A stretch of DNA of 64,000 bases, from assembly GCA_031771865.1 (NCBI GenBank), contig JASISA010000002.1:806001-870000 (forward strand), written 5' to 3'. The stretch comes from Nothophaeocryptopus gaeumannii (taxonomy: Eukaryota; Ascomycota; Dothideomycetes; Mycosphaerellales; Mycosphaerellaceae). Shown one piece after another: positions 43,810 through 56,000 of this stretch. Position 1 is the stretch's first letter. Each line of letters opens with the position of its first letter. A program made the translations under genes and the position numbers. A model generated the notes under the pieces. That model was not told where the DNA came from. It worked only from the letters and a program-made list of their open reading frames with translations, and ran no database searches.

Positions 43810-45189
43810 ATGGTTGGAAGTGCCTTTTCGCTGGGCTCGCTAGCGCTCGCTGCGCTCAGCGCTGTTGGATTTGCTCAAGTCAATCCGAACTGGGAGAAGA
43901 GAGGCGAGATCTGGTATGACACTGTCAAGTATGGACCTGCGATCGAATTGGTCCATCTTTACTACGACCAGTTCCCTGTAAGAGAATCAAGAAGGCCAGC
44001 TAAATTCAAGGACTAACATCTGACTACTTTTTAGACAGGAATCGCCGTCTCAAAGTCCGGCCGCAAGTTCTCCAACTACCCACCAGGCCTCGACGGCAAC
44101 AACACCAACAACGGCCAGAACGGCAAATACACCATCGCCGAACTGATCTCCAACAACACCGAAAGAGCATGGCCCAGCGCTCAGATGAACAACCCACCAG
44201 GAGGAAGCATCAACTACACCACATACCCACCCAGCGGTGCCAATTACCAACAATACATCATCGGCTCGCAATCCATCGTAATCGACTCCGCCGACCGCGC
44301 CTGGATTCTCGATACCGGACGTGCCCTCACACCCAATGGCACTCTCGTAGGTGCAACCTACGGTGGCCCCAAACTCCTCGGCGTCAATTTGCAAAACAAT
44401 ACAGTGTTCCAGACGATCGTCTTCCCGACTACAGTCGCCTACTCCGACTCCTACCTCAACGACGTCCGCTTCGACCTCCGAACCAACATCACCAAATCTG
44501 GTAAAGGCGTCGCATACATCACCGACTCATCCGTCGAAGGCCGAAATGGTCTGATCATCGTCGACTTGGGAACAGGCGAGTCTTGGCGGCATCTTGACGG
44601 TAACCCTGCAGTCCACCCACAAGGCCAGAACTTGCCGTACCTTTGGGGCGTGCCTCTTTATACATGGCAACCAGGAAAACCATTCACCTCCGTAAACTTC
44701 GGGTCTGATGGGATTGCGTTGTCCGCGGATGGCGAGACGCTTTTCTGGAAAGCTGTCGGTGGGAGATATATCTATTCGATCCCGACGGCGAGGTTGAGGG
44801 ATAACAGTCTCCATTCGGAAGTGCTGGCACAAGCTTCCATCAACAATCTCGGACAATCTGGTATTTCCGATGGTTTGGAGACGGATACCAATAATTTCAT
44901 CTATCATGGGAATATGGAGCAGAACTCGATTGGGTTTTATAACCCGGCGAATGGATCTGATACCATCTTTATTAGAGATCCGAGGCTCAACTGGATTGAT
45001 ACGTTCAGCACTGGAGAGGACGGGTATCTTTACTTCACCAACAACCAGCTTGTGTTGGGGAGTGGACAATACCCTGGTGTGGACAGGAGGCAGAAGCCTT
45101 TCTCGCTTTGGAGGGTCAAGTTGCCGAATGGTGGGACGAAGCCGATTCCTGAGGGAAGTGGTGGGGATGGGACTGCAAGGGGATATTAG
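43810..45189 (+). CDS. Secreted major royal jelly protein/yellow-family protein, 440 aa, two exons
   Basis: Exon 1 is 43810-43977 and exon 2 44035-45189. The intron (GTAAGA donor, two CTAAC/CTGAC-like branch points, TTTTAG acceptor) restores YYDQFP-TGIAVSKSGRKFSN. A signal peptide (SLGSLALAALSAVGFAQ) opens the protein. The MRJP/yellow six-bladed propeller is recognisable from GIAVSKSGRKFSNYP, IDSADRAWILDTGRA, PKLLGVNLQNNTV, YLNDVRFDL, AYITDSSVEGRNGLIIVDL and GIALSADGETLFWKAVGGRY. It closes with LYFTNNQLVLGSGQ and FSLWRVKL. Several N-glycosylation sequons are present. Fungal members are secreted, sometimes linked to pigment or phenolic metabolism, but no reaction is proven. The gene converges on the minus-strand LEA-like gene. 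Confidence 0.92.
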
Positions 45190-45583
45190 ACATGTCATGC
45201 ATTAATGAACGGCAGATGAATAAATAGTAATGTACCTTGGCCGAGGCTAAGATTGACTAGAGCAATGTGCTATATCGCGACAAGAGAGTTGCCATTGCAG
45301 TTCCCTAAAACTCCATATCCTTGAGCATCTATTGATAGACCGCTGGTAATGACATCTAACAAAGTCACACAGAAAGGGTTGCTGTAGGCTCAAACAGGAT
45401 ATAAAGAAGCTACGTAAAAGTTCTGTCGTTTGCCGTGTACTGTACCGTATCAACCACATCATCACCCCATCACAATCCCTACTCACCCATATCCCTCCCA
45501 ATCTGTCATCAAACCCTCAACCACCTCAAAACCGTATCATCCGCGTATACTCGTGATCTCATATGTACCCGGTCTCGAGGCAT
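45190..45583. other. Convergent 3' spacer
   Basis: 394 bases between two converging genes; nothing further seen. Confidence 0.6.
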
Positions 45584-47781
45584 TCAAAAGAACCCTCCCT
45601 TCTCCTCTTCAGCCTGCGGTTCCGCCTCCTCGAGTGCCTCCTCACCCGCCTCTTCAGCACCTTTAGCTGGCGCCTGCTCTGGTTGTTGGCGATTCTTCCC
45701 GCTCACGCCGCCCCAGATCCCGGAGCCTAGGTTGTAAACGCCTTTTCCTACGCCGCCGACTGTGGAACCGACGCCTAAGAAAACACACGCACATATTAGC
45801 ACACTCATGCTCAAAAAATGCCCCAGTCCCGCTTCTGTAGACGGGTTATTGGGTATTTTGGTACTCACCACCAATAACATCCCCCTTGCCCAACTTCCCT
45901 ACCCCTTCCCCTACCCCATCCGTAACACCACTAACAGTCCCTCCAACACCCTTCGTCAACCCTTCCACAGTCCCGCCTGCTCGTCCGGGTATATACCCAC
46001 CCACCGACTTCCCAGCCCCCGTAACAACAGAATCAGCACCTTGCCCAACTCCTCCTACCGTCCTGCCGACTCCTCCCGTAGCACCAGAGACGGTTTTACC
46101 GACGTCGGCGTTTCCGATTCCAGAGGTAGTGTCGCCTATAGTCTGGCCGAGACCGCTGGTGGTACCAGAGACGGTTTTTCCTAGGGAGGAAGTGGTGTTG
46201 GAGACGGCGTTGCCCACGGGACCGCCGACTGTGCCTCCGATGCCTTTGCCGAGGCCGGAGACGGTGTAGTCTGCGCCTGCGCCGACGCCTTTTACTGTTC
46301 CGCCGACCTGTAAACCATTGTCAGTAACTGGACGGAAATGGGAGAGGGGAATGAGGGAGGGGACGTACGCCTTGGCCTACGCCGGAGACGGTTTTGCCGG
46401 TTCCTGGTTGGTCGTTAGCAAGCATGACCAGAGGACTTCGTTTTGTGTGCACTCACCTTTCGCAAGTCCACTTCCCACTCCCTTAACATCACCACGCTTG
46501 ATAGCCCCAAGCGTATTCGTGCCCGTCTCAGCAAGATTTCCCATAGCCCCGTCAGTAGTCTGCTTCACATTCTTGACAGCCCCCGTGCCAGTATTCCCGA
46601 CATTCTTCGAAGCATCAGACAGCGTGTTAGTAGCTCCCGTGCCGACTTGGTTGATCTTCTTCGTGACAGGTGCCGTCCGCCCACCTGAGGCTTTGTCGAG
46701 AGTGCCTATGCGGAGTTGATCAGTGTCTCATTTGTTGCTGGCCTCGTCTGCCGCTTTCCATCGAGACGTGAGCCATGAGGGCAGCATCTGCTCTATGAAT
46801 CTGGGATGCGCGCCACTGAAGTCCATGTCTGTGGGTAGATCTGATGCGGACGTACCTGTGGCAGCTCCTACACCCTTGTTTGCGGCGCCTCCGGCAGTGT
46901 TTACGGTCTTGTTTACTGCGCCTGTGCCGGTGTTGGCAGCTTTTTCCGCTGTGCCTGTCACTGCGCCAGTCGCTTTTTGTGCTGTTCCCACTGGCTTCTG
47001 AGGTGGCTTCTTGTTCTGTGGTAGGACAGCTGGAGGGACTGGCTTCCTCTTGGCGGCTGCCGGGGCATTGCTGTCTGCCGTCGAAGCAACGCTGCTTGGA
47101 GCCTTCGCTCCTGCGGTAGCTTGGCCTACTTTCTTTGGTGGCTGCGCGGCGGGAGTCGAAGGCTTCTTTACTGCATCTCCAGCTGCTGGCGCTTTTGCAG
47201 GGACCTTTGCTGGTGTCTTCGCTGGCGTTTTGACTGGAGTGGAGCCTGCGCCATTTGTAGCCGGTTTCGCTGATGTAGGCTTCTTTCCAGGAGTAGCACC
47301 AGTGGCAGGTTTGGCGGGCGTTGTGGCAGGCTTCTGTGCCGATGCTGGAGTCGCTGGCTTCTTCACTGGCTGAGGCGTTGGTTTCGCGGGAGTTGTCTTC
47401 GTAGGTGTTGGTTTGGAAGGCGTCGATGTAGTTGACTTCGCTGCGGCTGGAGCTTTCGCGGGAGGCGTCTTGGTCGGAGTCTTGGTCGGAGTCTTCTTGG
47501 GCAGCTCATTGTCCACCATACTGATCTTCGACATCCCAGCTTCCTCGTCAATTAGCAAGACTTCCTTGGAATATATTGATGCGTCCAGCTACAGCAATTT
47601 GGGGGTAACAGTAATGTTCCTTCTGCGCGTCCAATACGAATCGCTCTCGGGACATACTCATGTAATAATAGGCTCCCACTGCTGCAGCTCCCGCGACTGG
47701 CAATGCGCGCCAGAGGACGTTCGACGTCGACGTACCTTGGAGGCCAGCATTCTGCTTCTTCAGTTCTTCAAGCTTAGACAT
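45584..47781 (-). CDS. Membrane-anchored Lys/Pro/Thr-rich plus Gly/Val-repeat (LEA-like) protein, 573 aa, six exons
   Basis: Six exons read on the minus strand: 47781-47658, 47539-46856, 46705-46457, 46403-46369, 46307-45869 and 45774-45584. Every junction has a GT donor (GTATGT, GTACGT, GTGAGT, GTACGT, GTGAGT), an AG acceptor and a kept phase, giving 574 codons including the stop. The N-terminus MSKLEELKKQNAGLQ leads into one hydrophobic span (ALPVAGAAAVGAYYYM). A roughly 170-residue region of KTPTKTPPAKAP/KPATPAS-type repeats follows, histone-H1-like in composition. It then changes to amphipathic repeats of GVGKTVSG, TGGVGRTVGG and VEGLTKGVGGTV type, like late-embryogenesis-abundant or apolipoprotein-like helices. 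The end is acidic (EEAEPQAEEEKGGFF). A membrane-tethered, stress- or lipid-surface-related protein is inferred; no family assignment is certain. Confidence 0.78.
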
Positions 47782-48431
47782 GCTGATGACACAGTTCTTC
47801 TGCAATGATCCAAATGAAAGTAATGAGCTGGAGAGAGATGTAGGAGAGGTTTCCAGGACCGAGAGTTGTTACCTCGTCGCGTCTCTCGAGGCAGAGGCAG
47901 AGAGGCTCATGATGAGGCGTCAGCTCCATCGTTTCACCATGTCCGTCATACATGAAGTGTGGCGCGTGGTCATCCCTGTGCCAACTCCACGTCGTCCAAG
48001 TTTTGATCCTGATCGGCATCAGCATTCCGTCCCAGCTATTGGGTGACCTTTAACCTGCGCGAGGCGCATGATGGGAAGAGGTTAGTTGCGTGGCGGGGAA
48101 AGACGCAAAGATTCGGTCTGGCTAGATCTCATAGCATCAACATTGATGGGTGGGACTTTGAAGCGCTGGGAAGTGAGAGGAATCGGAGGAGTGGAGTGGA
48201 AGTTGCGAGGTTTCTTCTTTGTCTTGGCGCAATAAGGCCTCAGGCATGCAGTCTCTGTTGCTTGCCTTGCGCCGCCGTCTTTCACCTTTGTTCTGATCCA
48301 ATTCTCTCCTGACCAATGCATCATTTAATCATCCTGTAGGCCTCTTCTTTGCTGGCAAAGCAGGCCCCGCACCCTGAAGTTTATCGTAGCGTAGTTCACA
48401 TCGCCTTTCCTGAGCCACATCTTGGCCCCGA
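47782..48431. other. Promoter of the LEA-like gene and 3' spacer
   Basis: 650 bases between two minus-strand genes; no gene recognised. Confidence 0.5.
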
Positions 48432-49824
48432 TCAAAGGAAGTCCTCATCACCGGAATCGTCGTCGATGCAGCTTGGTGGCTGCTCGTAGCGCACGTCAAC
48501 GATGCCACCATCGCTCATTCCAAGGCGCTCCGCGGTGTAATATGGCTTGATGAGCTTTCCAACATAAGTGAACTGTACTTCGGAGCGCTTCTCAAATTGG
48601 CGCTCGCAGTATGCATCCATCAGCTTTCTCATTTTCGTCGCAGGCTGAATCTTGAAGAACACCTGGTTGTTTCCGTCGGTGGCCTGCACTCCAAAGTACT
48701 CGTCATCAACCTCCAGGAAATCGCCATCAGCAATGCCGACGGTGTTGGGAGAATCCTCTTTGTTGATAATCTGGCCGTTGAATATGAAGCGGACACCGTA
48801 CCGACCCTCTTTGGCCTCCCAAGCATCCATCAACTTTCGCAGCTTCTGAGAGGGCTTGATCTTGTATCCTTGCTCCTTTCCGTTCCTACGGACGTTGATG
48901 ATGACGCTGTTGGGCTGGTCTTTGATCGGCTGAGCAGCGGTACTCTGGGTCTCAGCTCCACCTGGTACTCGAACTTGAACGTCCTCCACGAAAGCGTGCA
49001 AAGAGTCATCATTTACCATTCCAAGGGCTTCTGGCGTAGTCGTCGGATCGACGAGCTCTGCGTTGTAGTAAAAGCTCATACTCGCTGAATCCTGGCCCTG
49101 TCGGTCGCAGACTGCATCCATCACTTTGTACAGCTTCTGGGTGGGCTTGATCCTGAAGTAGATTTCTGTCTCCTGAAAGATGACCTTAATGTCGACCATG
49201 GCGCTCTGCTTGAAGACTGTGTCTGGCCGCAACTCATCACCAGGGCCTGCAGCTGGCTGACTGTCGAAATCTGGTGGCTGAAACTCGATAGCTGGTGCCT
49301 CGTAGACGCCTTTGCGTACTGTCTCCTCGGGAACGCCATGAACGGGAGCGAAAGTGGCGAGATGACTGTCATACCAGTTCGCGTAGTCGACTTGAGCGTG
49401 ACCTGCTGCTGCAACAGCGGCGGTGGCGGCCTGCACACCGTCCTGAACCTGTACCTCACAGTAGTCAGTCACCGTCACACGCTCTCTCCAAACCCCTCAC
49501 GAATCTTCTCACCTTCTCGTTAATGTTCTGCGTCTCCATCGCCCTCGTAATCTCTACAACATCCCGATGACGCTGACGGTTGCTCTCAAGATACTGAATG
49601 AGCAAGATGTGGATCTGAGCACCCAAGTGCGTGTCACCACCGGCGGAGAACAGCAGCGAGACGGGGCAGAGCTGCTTAAGACGGTTGATGGCAGAGATGT
49701 CGTCGAGAGAGGCAATAGCGCGCTGCTCGACTGCGCCGATTGCGCCGATTGCGCGGTCCATGTCGGCAATGGCGACGTAGGGGTTGTAAGCCATGGTGGC
49801 GGGGTTGAGGTAGTTGATGGTCAT
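48432..49824 (-). CDS. Protein with three tandem SUMO-like (Rad60-SLD type) domains, 442 aa, two exons
   Basis: Exon 1 is 49824-49513 and exon 2 49448-48432. The intron (GTGAGA donor, CTGAC branch, TACAG acceptor) joins NINEK to VQDGVQAAT in phase 0. Residues 1-104 form a helical region (AIADMDRAIGAIGAVEQRAI, then HILLIQYLESNRQRHRDVVE), and 105-188 is a linker. Three ubiquitin-like repeats follow at about 189-261, 286-352 and 354-425. Each has the SUMO-like signature: IKPTQKLYKVMDAVCDRQ, IKPSQKLRKLMDAWEAKEG and IQPATKMRKLMDAYCERQ, followed by a F.Y.G..I and LGM.DGD-like turn. The C-terminus is acidic (DDDSGDEDFL) and lacks the diglycine needed for conjugation. Rad60/Esc2/NIP45 proteins carry two such domains and help SUMO-dependent genome stability. 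Three domains with this N-terminus are unlike those, so function is inferred only. Confidence 0.82.
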
Positions 49825-50212
49825 GCTGGGTGGTGTGGTGATTGATGTCGGTAAGGTAAGGGTTGGTGGTGTCGGGCTGGTGGTGGTCTCTGCTCAGCGA
49901 CGTTGAAAGTTGAGCGTGGCAGTCCAGCTGCAGAAACTGGTTGAACGAAAGGTGACGTTTTCCAAGCGCGGTGGTCAAAGCTCCTGCAGCAAACGCCGTT
50001 GCATGTGAAAACCGGTCCGGGTCTCTCCTATCAGCGTCGAGTTCTTCACACTGCGTGGCAACAACTCCTCGAGTATAGGAGATGCTCCCCTCTTGAGGAG
50101 ATCTCACTTCACTGTACCACATCAAATGTTACCAAGAATCGCATCCAGCATGCTGAATTGGTTTCGTCCATTGAAAGGGATGATAAAGACAAATTTCATT
50201 CCGCTGCAAACG
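49825..50212. other. Spacer and promoter of the triple SUMO-like gene
   Basis: 388 bases, no further feature recognised. Confidence 0.5.
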
Positions 50213-51700
50213 CTATGACTTCTCCCCACTCATTCTCTCCCTCCTTCCCTTAACCAGCCAAGTGACCCAACACAACCCAGCAGCAAGCGCCAGCGTCGCG
50301 CCCGTGAATACCTGCACACCAACCCACATCTCCCCACCCCCAGCTTCATAGATCGCTCCCGCCACAGGATTACCCACAAGCACTCCAAGTGCTAAGCAAA
50401 AATTGTTCATCCCCATTCTCCCACCAACAAATCTCATATCAGGCGTGATGATAGCCACGGTCGGAGTTTGGAGACTGACGAACGCACCGCTGAAAGCTCC
50501 GTATAGCAGACTCCATGCAATGACGCCTGGTCGACCGACCACAGCGACCCAACAGAATGCGAGGATGGCGGATACGGCAGTCGTGAACGAAAGGACTTTC
50601 AGACACCCAATCTTATCTGCGATAAACGCTGGCACAATTCGTCCAAGTACACTCCCCGCTGATAGGATGGGAAGCATGTAGAAAGCGAGTTCGCCATCGA
50701 CGCCGCCTTTGGATCGGGAGTATTCGGTAATGTAGAAGAACGGGATTTAGAGCCCCATAGCGCCAACGAAGGACACAATGGCAAAGAGGGTGAAGAGGAT
50801 TTCCCGGAAACCGGTGAAGTCGACGATCTTCGGTCGAGGGGGTGGAAGGGTACGCATTTTGGCGCAGGCGAGGGACACGGTGCAGGTCGCTAGGGCGATG
50901 AAGCCCATGAGGCGCAGGGTCCATCCGAAGCCTTCACGGTTGATTAGTCGCTATCGTGGCGTCAAGTTAATTGATGGGAAACGTACCGATCTTGGGCTCC
51001 AGTCTATGGAAGACGATGGGATAGATCACACCACCAAGACTGCTGCCCGTGGCAGCCAAGCCTGTCGCAATCGCCCTCTTCTTTGCGAACCATCCAGGGA
51101 TAACTGCAACAGCCGTGATGAATAGTTGACCAGCTCCAATACCAACGCAAATTCCCTGGGCCAGTATGAACTGCCAGTACGTGTGGCAGATGGATGTCAT
51201 CATAAGGCCAAGGACGACGAAGAATCCACCACAGATGATCAGTCGTCGAGGGTGGCCGCGATCAAGTACACAGCCAGCGAAGATGGAGCCGAAGGCCAGA
51301 AGGAAGCCTTGCATCGTGCCGATCCATGATAAATTGCTATTTGTTTCATTGCCGAGAATGGTGCGGTAATAGTATTGTTGAAAGATTCCGTAGGCTGTCA
51401 CCATTCCCCTATTAATGGTCAGTCACATCATCGCAAAAGCCAGGACTGCTCAGCTTACCATGAATTGAAGTAGAGCATGAAGCCTGAGACGACTTGTAAC
51501 CACGCTCGGAGACCGCCGTCTGGTGTCGGCGAGGCAGGTGGATCGCTCGCATTATTGGTTTCATGCCGAGATGCATTCGAAGAAGAATCGCTGTCCTTCT
51601 CTGATGCTCCAGTGCTCGGAGTCCTCTCGACATCCATGTCTTTTGAATCCCGCCTCTCAACACTACCCCCGTTCGACTGCTCGGACTGCCGAGGCTCCAT
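50213..51700 (-). pseudogene. Monocarboxylate-type MFS transporter interrupted by one nonsense codon
   Basis: Exons are 51700-51459, 51408-50987 and 50931-50213, and both introns have proper signals. Exon 1 is a Ser/Glu/Pro-rich cytosolic tail ending PTPDGGLRAWLQVVSGFMLY, the classic fungal MCT start. Family parts follow: GMVTAYGIFQQYYY, WIGTMQGFLLAFGSIFAGCV, DRGHPRRLIICGGFFVVLGL, AKKRAIATGLAATGSSLGGV, PSAG-like GSVLGRIVPAFIADKIG and a final helix. The frame is otherwise open for 460 codons. Codon 283 (50747-50749) is TAA where relatives have Tyr in the motif GLY-IPFFYITEYS, a single C-to-A change. The predicted product stops after 282 residues, in the middle of the 12-helix bundle. Recent pseudogenisation, a sequencing error or readthrough are the options; splice signals and downstream codons look intact. 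Confidence 0.8.
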
Positions 51701-53037
51701 ATCGAAAGCCGACGTCTGAGCAGCGGCTAAAAAGCGACTGCAAAGACCACGAATGTTCCCAAGAAGCGATTCAAAAGTCTAGTGCTTCTTGAAACGCGTG
51801 GAGCAGGCATGATGTCTGTATGTACCTTGGGTCTGGGTGGACCAGGGTAGAAGAACAAACAGTTCGTTGAAACCACAAGGCCCGAGATGCGCGTGGTGGA
51901 GCCAGCAGACGCCGTCATCAATTCGATAGGTGGCACCGTTGACACACTTACATGTTTCGGCATAAATAAAGCCTCTCATATCAGAGCATTCTCGTGCGGT
52001 GTGCCCTCCCATTTGTCAATAAACATTCCGAGGCACTGTTTGCGCAATTAATGGCGTTGAGAATTCGGTAGTGTCGAAGATCTCCGTCAACAGAGTGTGT
52101 TTCGTGCGCTGTAAAGTTCCAGTCGCAGATGTGTAGTTGCTCTTCGCCCAATTGGGTATGTACACAAGCTGGCGCGGCTCAGCGGCATGACGTCTTGCCA
52201 GACAGCAGTGCAGAGTCTCTTTCTCGCGCTTGCATATGAGAAGGAGTCGGTAGAGCTTTGTCAAGACGCCGCCTACATCGACACTCAAGACGTATCATCG
52301 CGTCTCCTGGTCGGCCGTGAAGTCGTGGAACGAATGCTGGCTGGGCTTGGAGCGCAGTGAGAGGACTGTTGCAAGGTCTTTCAGCGAAGCCATGCCGTCT
52401 GGCTCATGACTTGTCCCGAGTGGCTCATGTCCAAGGACTGTACGCAATCCGAACACTCGTCTTTCGCGTGTTGTCCCACTCCACTGAAAAGAGTTCGAGT
52501 CGACAGCAGCTCTTGGGAGCTTTTCGAGCCAAATTCGAAGGATGCTAGCTCGCGCGTCGTCAAAGTCATCATCAGATCGCCCAGCATGCATTGTGAGCAT
52601 TGGCGTATGGAGGCGCTGCAAGGCGATGTGTGTTGAAGTCCTTGTCGAGGTGGTGCAGCAGGAGGGACAGGAAGCCACAAAAGCCACCCGCCTCGGAAGG
52701 TTCTCGCCGAGAGATCTTGTCGTCATCTGGTGCCGATGGTCGAGGCTTGGCATTGCGACGAGACGAGGATTCGAGGCTTCCTCGTTACGGAGCCAAGGAG
52801 CCTCAAGGAATGGAAGTCTCCAACTGAAGGTACATGTAGATTAAATGTCCTGAAGAAACAGAGTATTGCTCCAGCGACAAGCAAGCCCTCGAAGCTTACG
52901 ATTCCCAAGAGATACGAAAGGTCAAACAACACGATACACAATTTCGTCTAACCCCACAAGCCCAGTCCCTCCAGGTATCAACAACCACCAAACCATCTTA
53001 AAACGCCAACATTTCATCTTAACGGCAGACTAGCATT
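51701..53037. other. Intergenic region with two weak minus-strand candidates
   Basis: 1.3 kb between the transporter and condensin genes. A 77-residue Cys-containing frame (51779-52012, ETCKCVNGATYRIDDGVC) and a 150-residue frame (52295-52753, SILRIWLEKLPRAAVDS) have some protein-like stretches. Neither has a domain, a signal peptide or reliable splice context. A GTAAGT inside the first suggests it may be non-coding or intronic. Confidence 0.35.
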
Positions 53038-56000
53038 CTACGCAGCGCCTTCAACGACTTTGCAACCCTCACCCACCATCTTCGTAATATCATCATTCTT
53101 ATGCGGCAGCAAACCCAGCGCAAAAGCAACATCATTCCACTGCCTCTCACTCTCCGCCCTTTGCAATCTCGGTGCAAGCTTGCTCGCGAGCTGTTTGGCA
53201 TGCTTATCCTTCTCAATGAAGCTAGCCAAGAATTTGATGACTTTCCGGAATTTGTCTTCGTCCAGAGCTTGATCGGCAGATAAGAGACTGAACATGTCGA
53301 CGAAGTGGTTATAGATGGCGTTGTCCTTGCCGGCGAGCTCGGCGAAGAACATTCGGCTCATCTCGCGGATGCGGTCATCGCCGTCTTCGACGCATTTCGC
53401 CATGTCGCCTAGTTGACCCTTGACTTTGACTTGTCCTGCTAGGATGAGGAAGGTGAGTGTCATCAAGCATGTGCGCTTGACTTGGAGGCTGGCGTCGGAT
53501 AGACGGCGGTAGAGGAAGTCGGTGTTCTCGTCGATGAGGTGGTTGAAGCAGACGGCCATATCACCGAGCGCAACGACCAAGTTGCTCCTTGTTGTCGACG
53601 AGGGTGAGCGCTCCAGGATGGTGATGAGCAGGCCAAGGTTGGCTTCGCAGTACTCTGAGCTCACACACATGAGCTTCGCCATACAGAGAGCAGCTTGTGC
53701 TTGGAGCTCAGAGTTGGGATATGAGGTGTTGCTGCTGCAGATCTCTGTCACAAGAGGACCGAAGTGCGCGAGCAATGAGTTCTGCCCGTAGAGAAGCTCG
53801 CGTTCTCGAACATGTGCGATGGCGTCGGTGAATTCGTCCTCGTTCGTACCAGCCATGAGGTCGAGCTCGTCTTGGGCTTCTTCCTCTTTAGACTTCTCGT
53901 CGCCCTTCTTGCCAGCTGATGCCCTTCCCTTCTTTGCCAGAGTGGGGTTTGTCTTTTCTTTCTCGGCTTTTCGTCGTTTGAAATCTTGCTCGCAGAGCTC
54001 AAGATGCACAATCTGCTTCAGCGCGATATGCCCAACGGTGAAGAGCAATTGCGAAAGAGCCAGCGTCGTGTTTCCGCTGGATGGCGGCTCACTGGCGGCG
54101 CCTTCTACCGACTGTTGTTCTTCCTCGGCAGGTTCGTCTTGTGGCTGGTCCCCTTGCATGTCGCTCATCTCAACGTCTCCCTCGTTGTCCATCCTACTGT
54201 TGTCCTGGGCCTCTTCTTGCTTTCGCGCGGATGTTACTCTGCGCGCGAACACAGCTTTCGTCTTGCGGCGCACCACCTCCGAGCAGAGCACATCGGGATG
54301 CTTTGACAAAGCATAGATTGCGCCGACGGCCTGTTCAGCTAATCCGTACCAGTCACGGCTGTCGCTATCAATTTCGAGGAGATTGGCTAGACGTATCAGC
54401 ACGGCGTGATCGTTCGGAAGCCTTACTGCTGGTCTGCCTTCTACTCCCTTTGTCGGCTTGTTGTTGGTCATTCGCATGAGTGCGATGCAGGTGTACCGAG
54501 CAAGCACCAAGTCCCGTCGACCGATAGCGCCCAGTCCAATACGCAGACATGTCTCCATCTCGCGAACGACAATCTCAGGATCTGCTAGTGCCAACATCCC
54601 TAGCACGATGATCGCTCCGCGTCGTTGGGTTTTGGAAATGTCTCGCCTCTGCACTCCGTATACTTGCCACAATTTCTGAATGACAAGATCGTTGATTGCT
54701 TTCTCCTTCATGATGGTTGCCAGAAGTTGCTCCAGGCTAGTCAATTCTGCAGGCGTTGAGCCGTATGTCAAGCTAAGCATGTTTCGCGCGACATAGTTGG
54801 CAGCATCGCTCGGGCTGAAGTTGCTCGGTGCAGCGAAGAAAAGACCCTTGTAGCAGTCTATAAGGTGTGTTTGCACTCCTTTGCCTTCATCGCTGTTGCC
54901 CTTGGTCCAAATGAGACGCAACATGCGCTTGATACCAGGCTTGGCAGTCTCGAGGCCGTAGGCATCTGCTGTTACGAAAAAGTCCATAGCCTCAATGACT
55001 TCACTCTTGTTCTTTGAAGACAAAAGCTGAGTCACATGCGGAGACGCTTCGTGGAGAGTCTCGATAAATCGAACACCTTCGGCGAAAAATCGTCGGGTGA
55101 GCCGAAGTTTGTTCATTGCTTCTGCCACCGCGGCTTCTTCTTGAGCTTTGCGGAACGCTGCTTCGCGCTCTTCATCACTCAATGGCGCTTTCTCGGACTC
55201 TTCAAGCCTGGTCACCTCTTCGAGAAGACTTCCTTCGACGGTCTGCTCGTTCGAGTCGCGTTCTCCGAGCCCAGGTGCGCCCGCCGGAGGCTGAAGATTG
55301 TTGATTTCACTTTCAACTTCCTCAAGTCGCTCAATCCATTTGCGGTGGCCCAAAAGGCCATCGGATAGACCTCCAAAAGGATGAGTCTCCAGTAATTTGG
55401 AAAGCAGTTTGGTCGCGTTTTTGCGAACGTTTGACGATCTATCTTCTAGGGCCTGAGAAGCTAGCTCAGCGGCCTTTTGTCTGCGCTTTGGGAATTTCGC
55501 TTCCAGATCGGCAAGTTTGACATAGACCTGAATCGCTCTGCATCGACAATACGGGTTGAGGTCGAGAAATCGCTCTTCCAGCACGTCGAAGAATGCGTCG
55601 ATCTGACCTTGATGCTCTTCCCTCCGCTCGCTCATCTCCACTTTCGAGAGCATGGCAATCAGGTTACCACACACTTCGATGATTGCACAACGCAAGGCGT
55701 AGTTGTTGCTCTCTAGGAGCTTGGCCAGGTAAGCGACTTGTCGCTGGACTACTCGTGGTTCGAGCTCCGACAGTCTTGCCACAAACGTCGAGACAGACTT
55801 CGGGCCTTTGGTGTCGCTTTCAGAGAACTCCTTGCTTGAAAGCTCTTTGATAACTTCTTCTGCGAGTTGAGGATAATCGTATTGCTCGGCTAAAATGTGC
55901 AGGAACTCGGCCATTGGCTCCGAGAGATGCTCAAAGTAGGTGAGATTCTGGATAATGCTGGTCTGGGCGCCATACGCGTGTCCATGATGCTTGATTGCCA

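Noticed and set aside
46843..47808. Hydrophobic Leu/Val/Ala-rich frames on the plus strand (membrane-protein-like)
   Set aside because: They are antisense shadows of the Lys/Pro/Ala/Thr-rich exons of the minus-strand LEA-like gene, whose splice structure is consistent.
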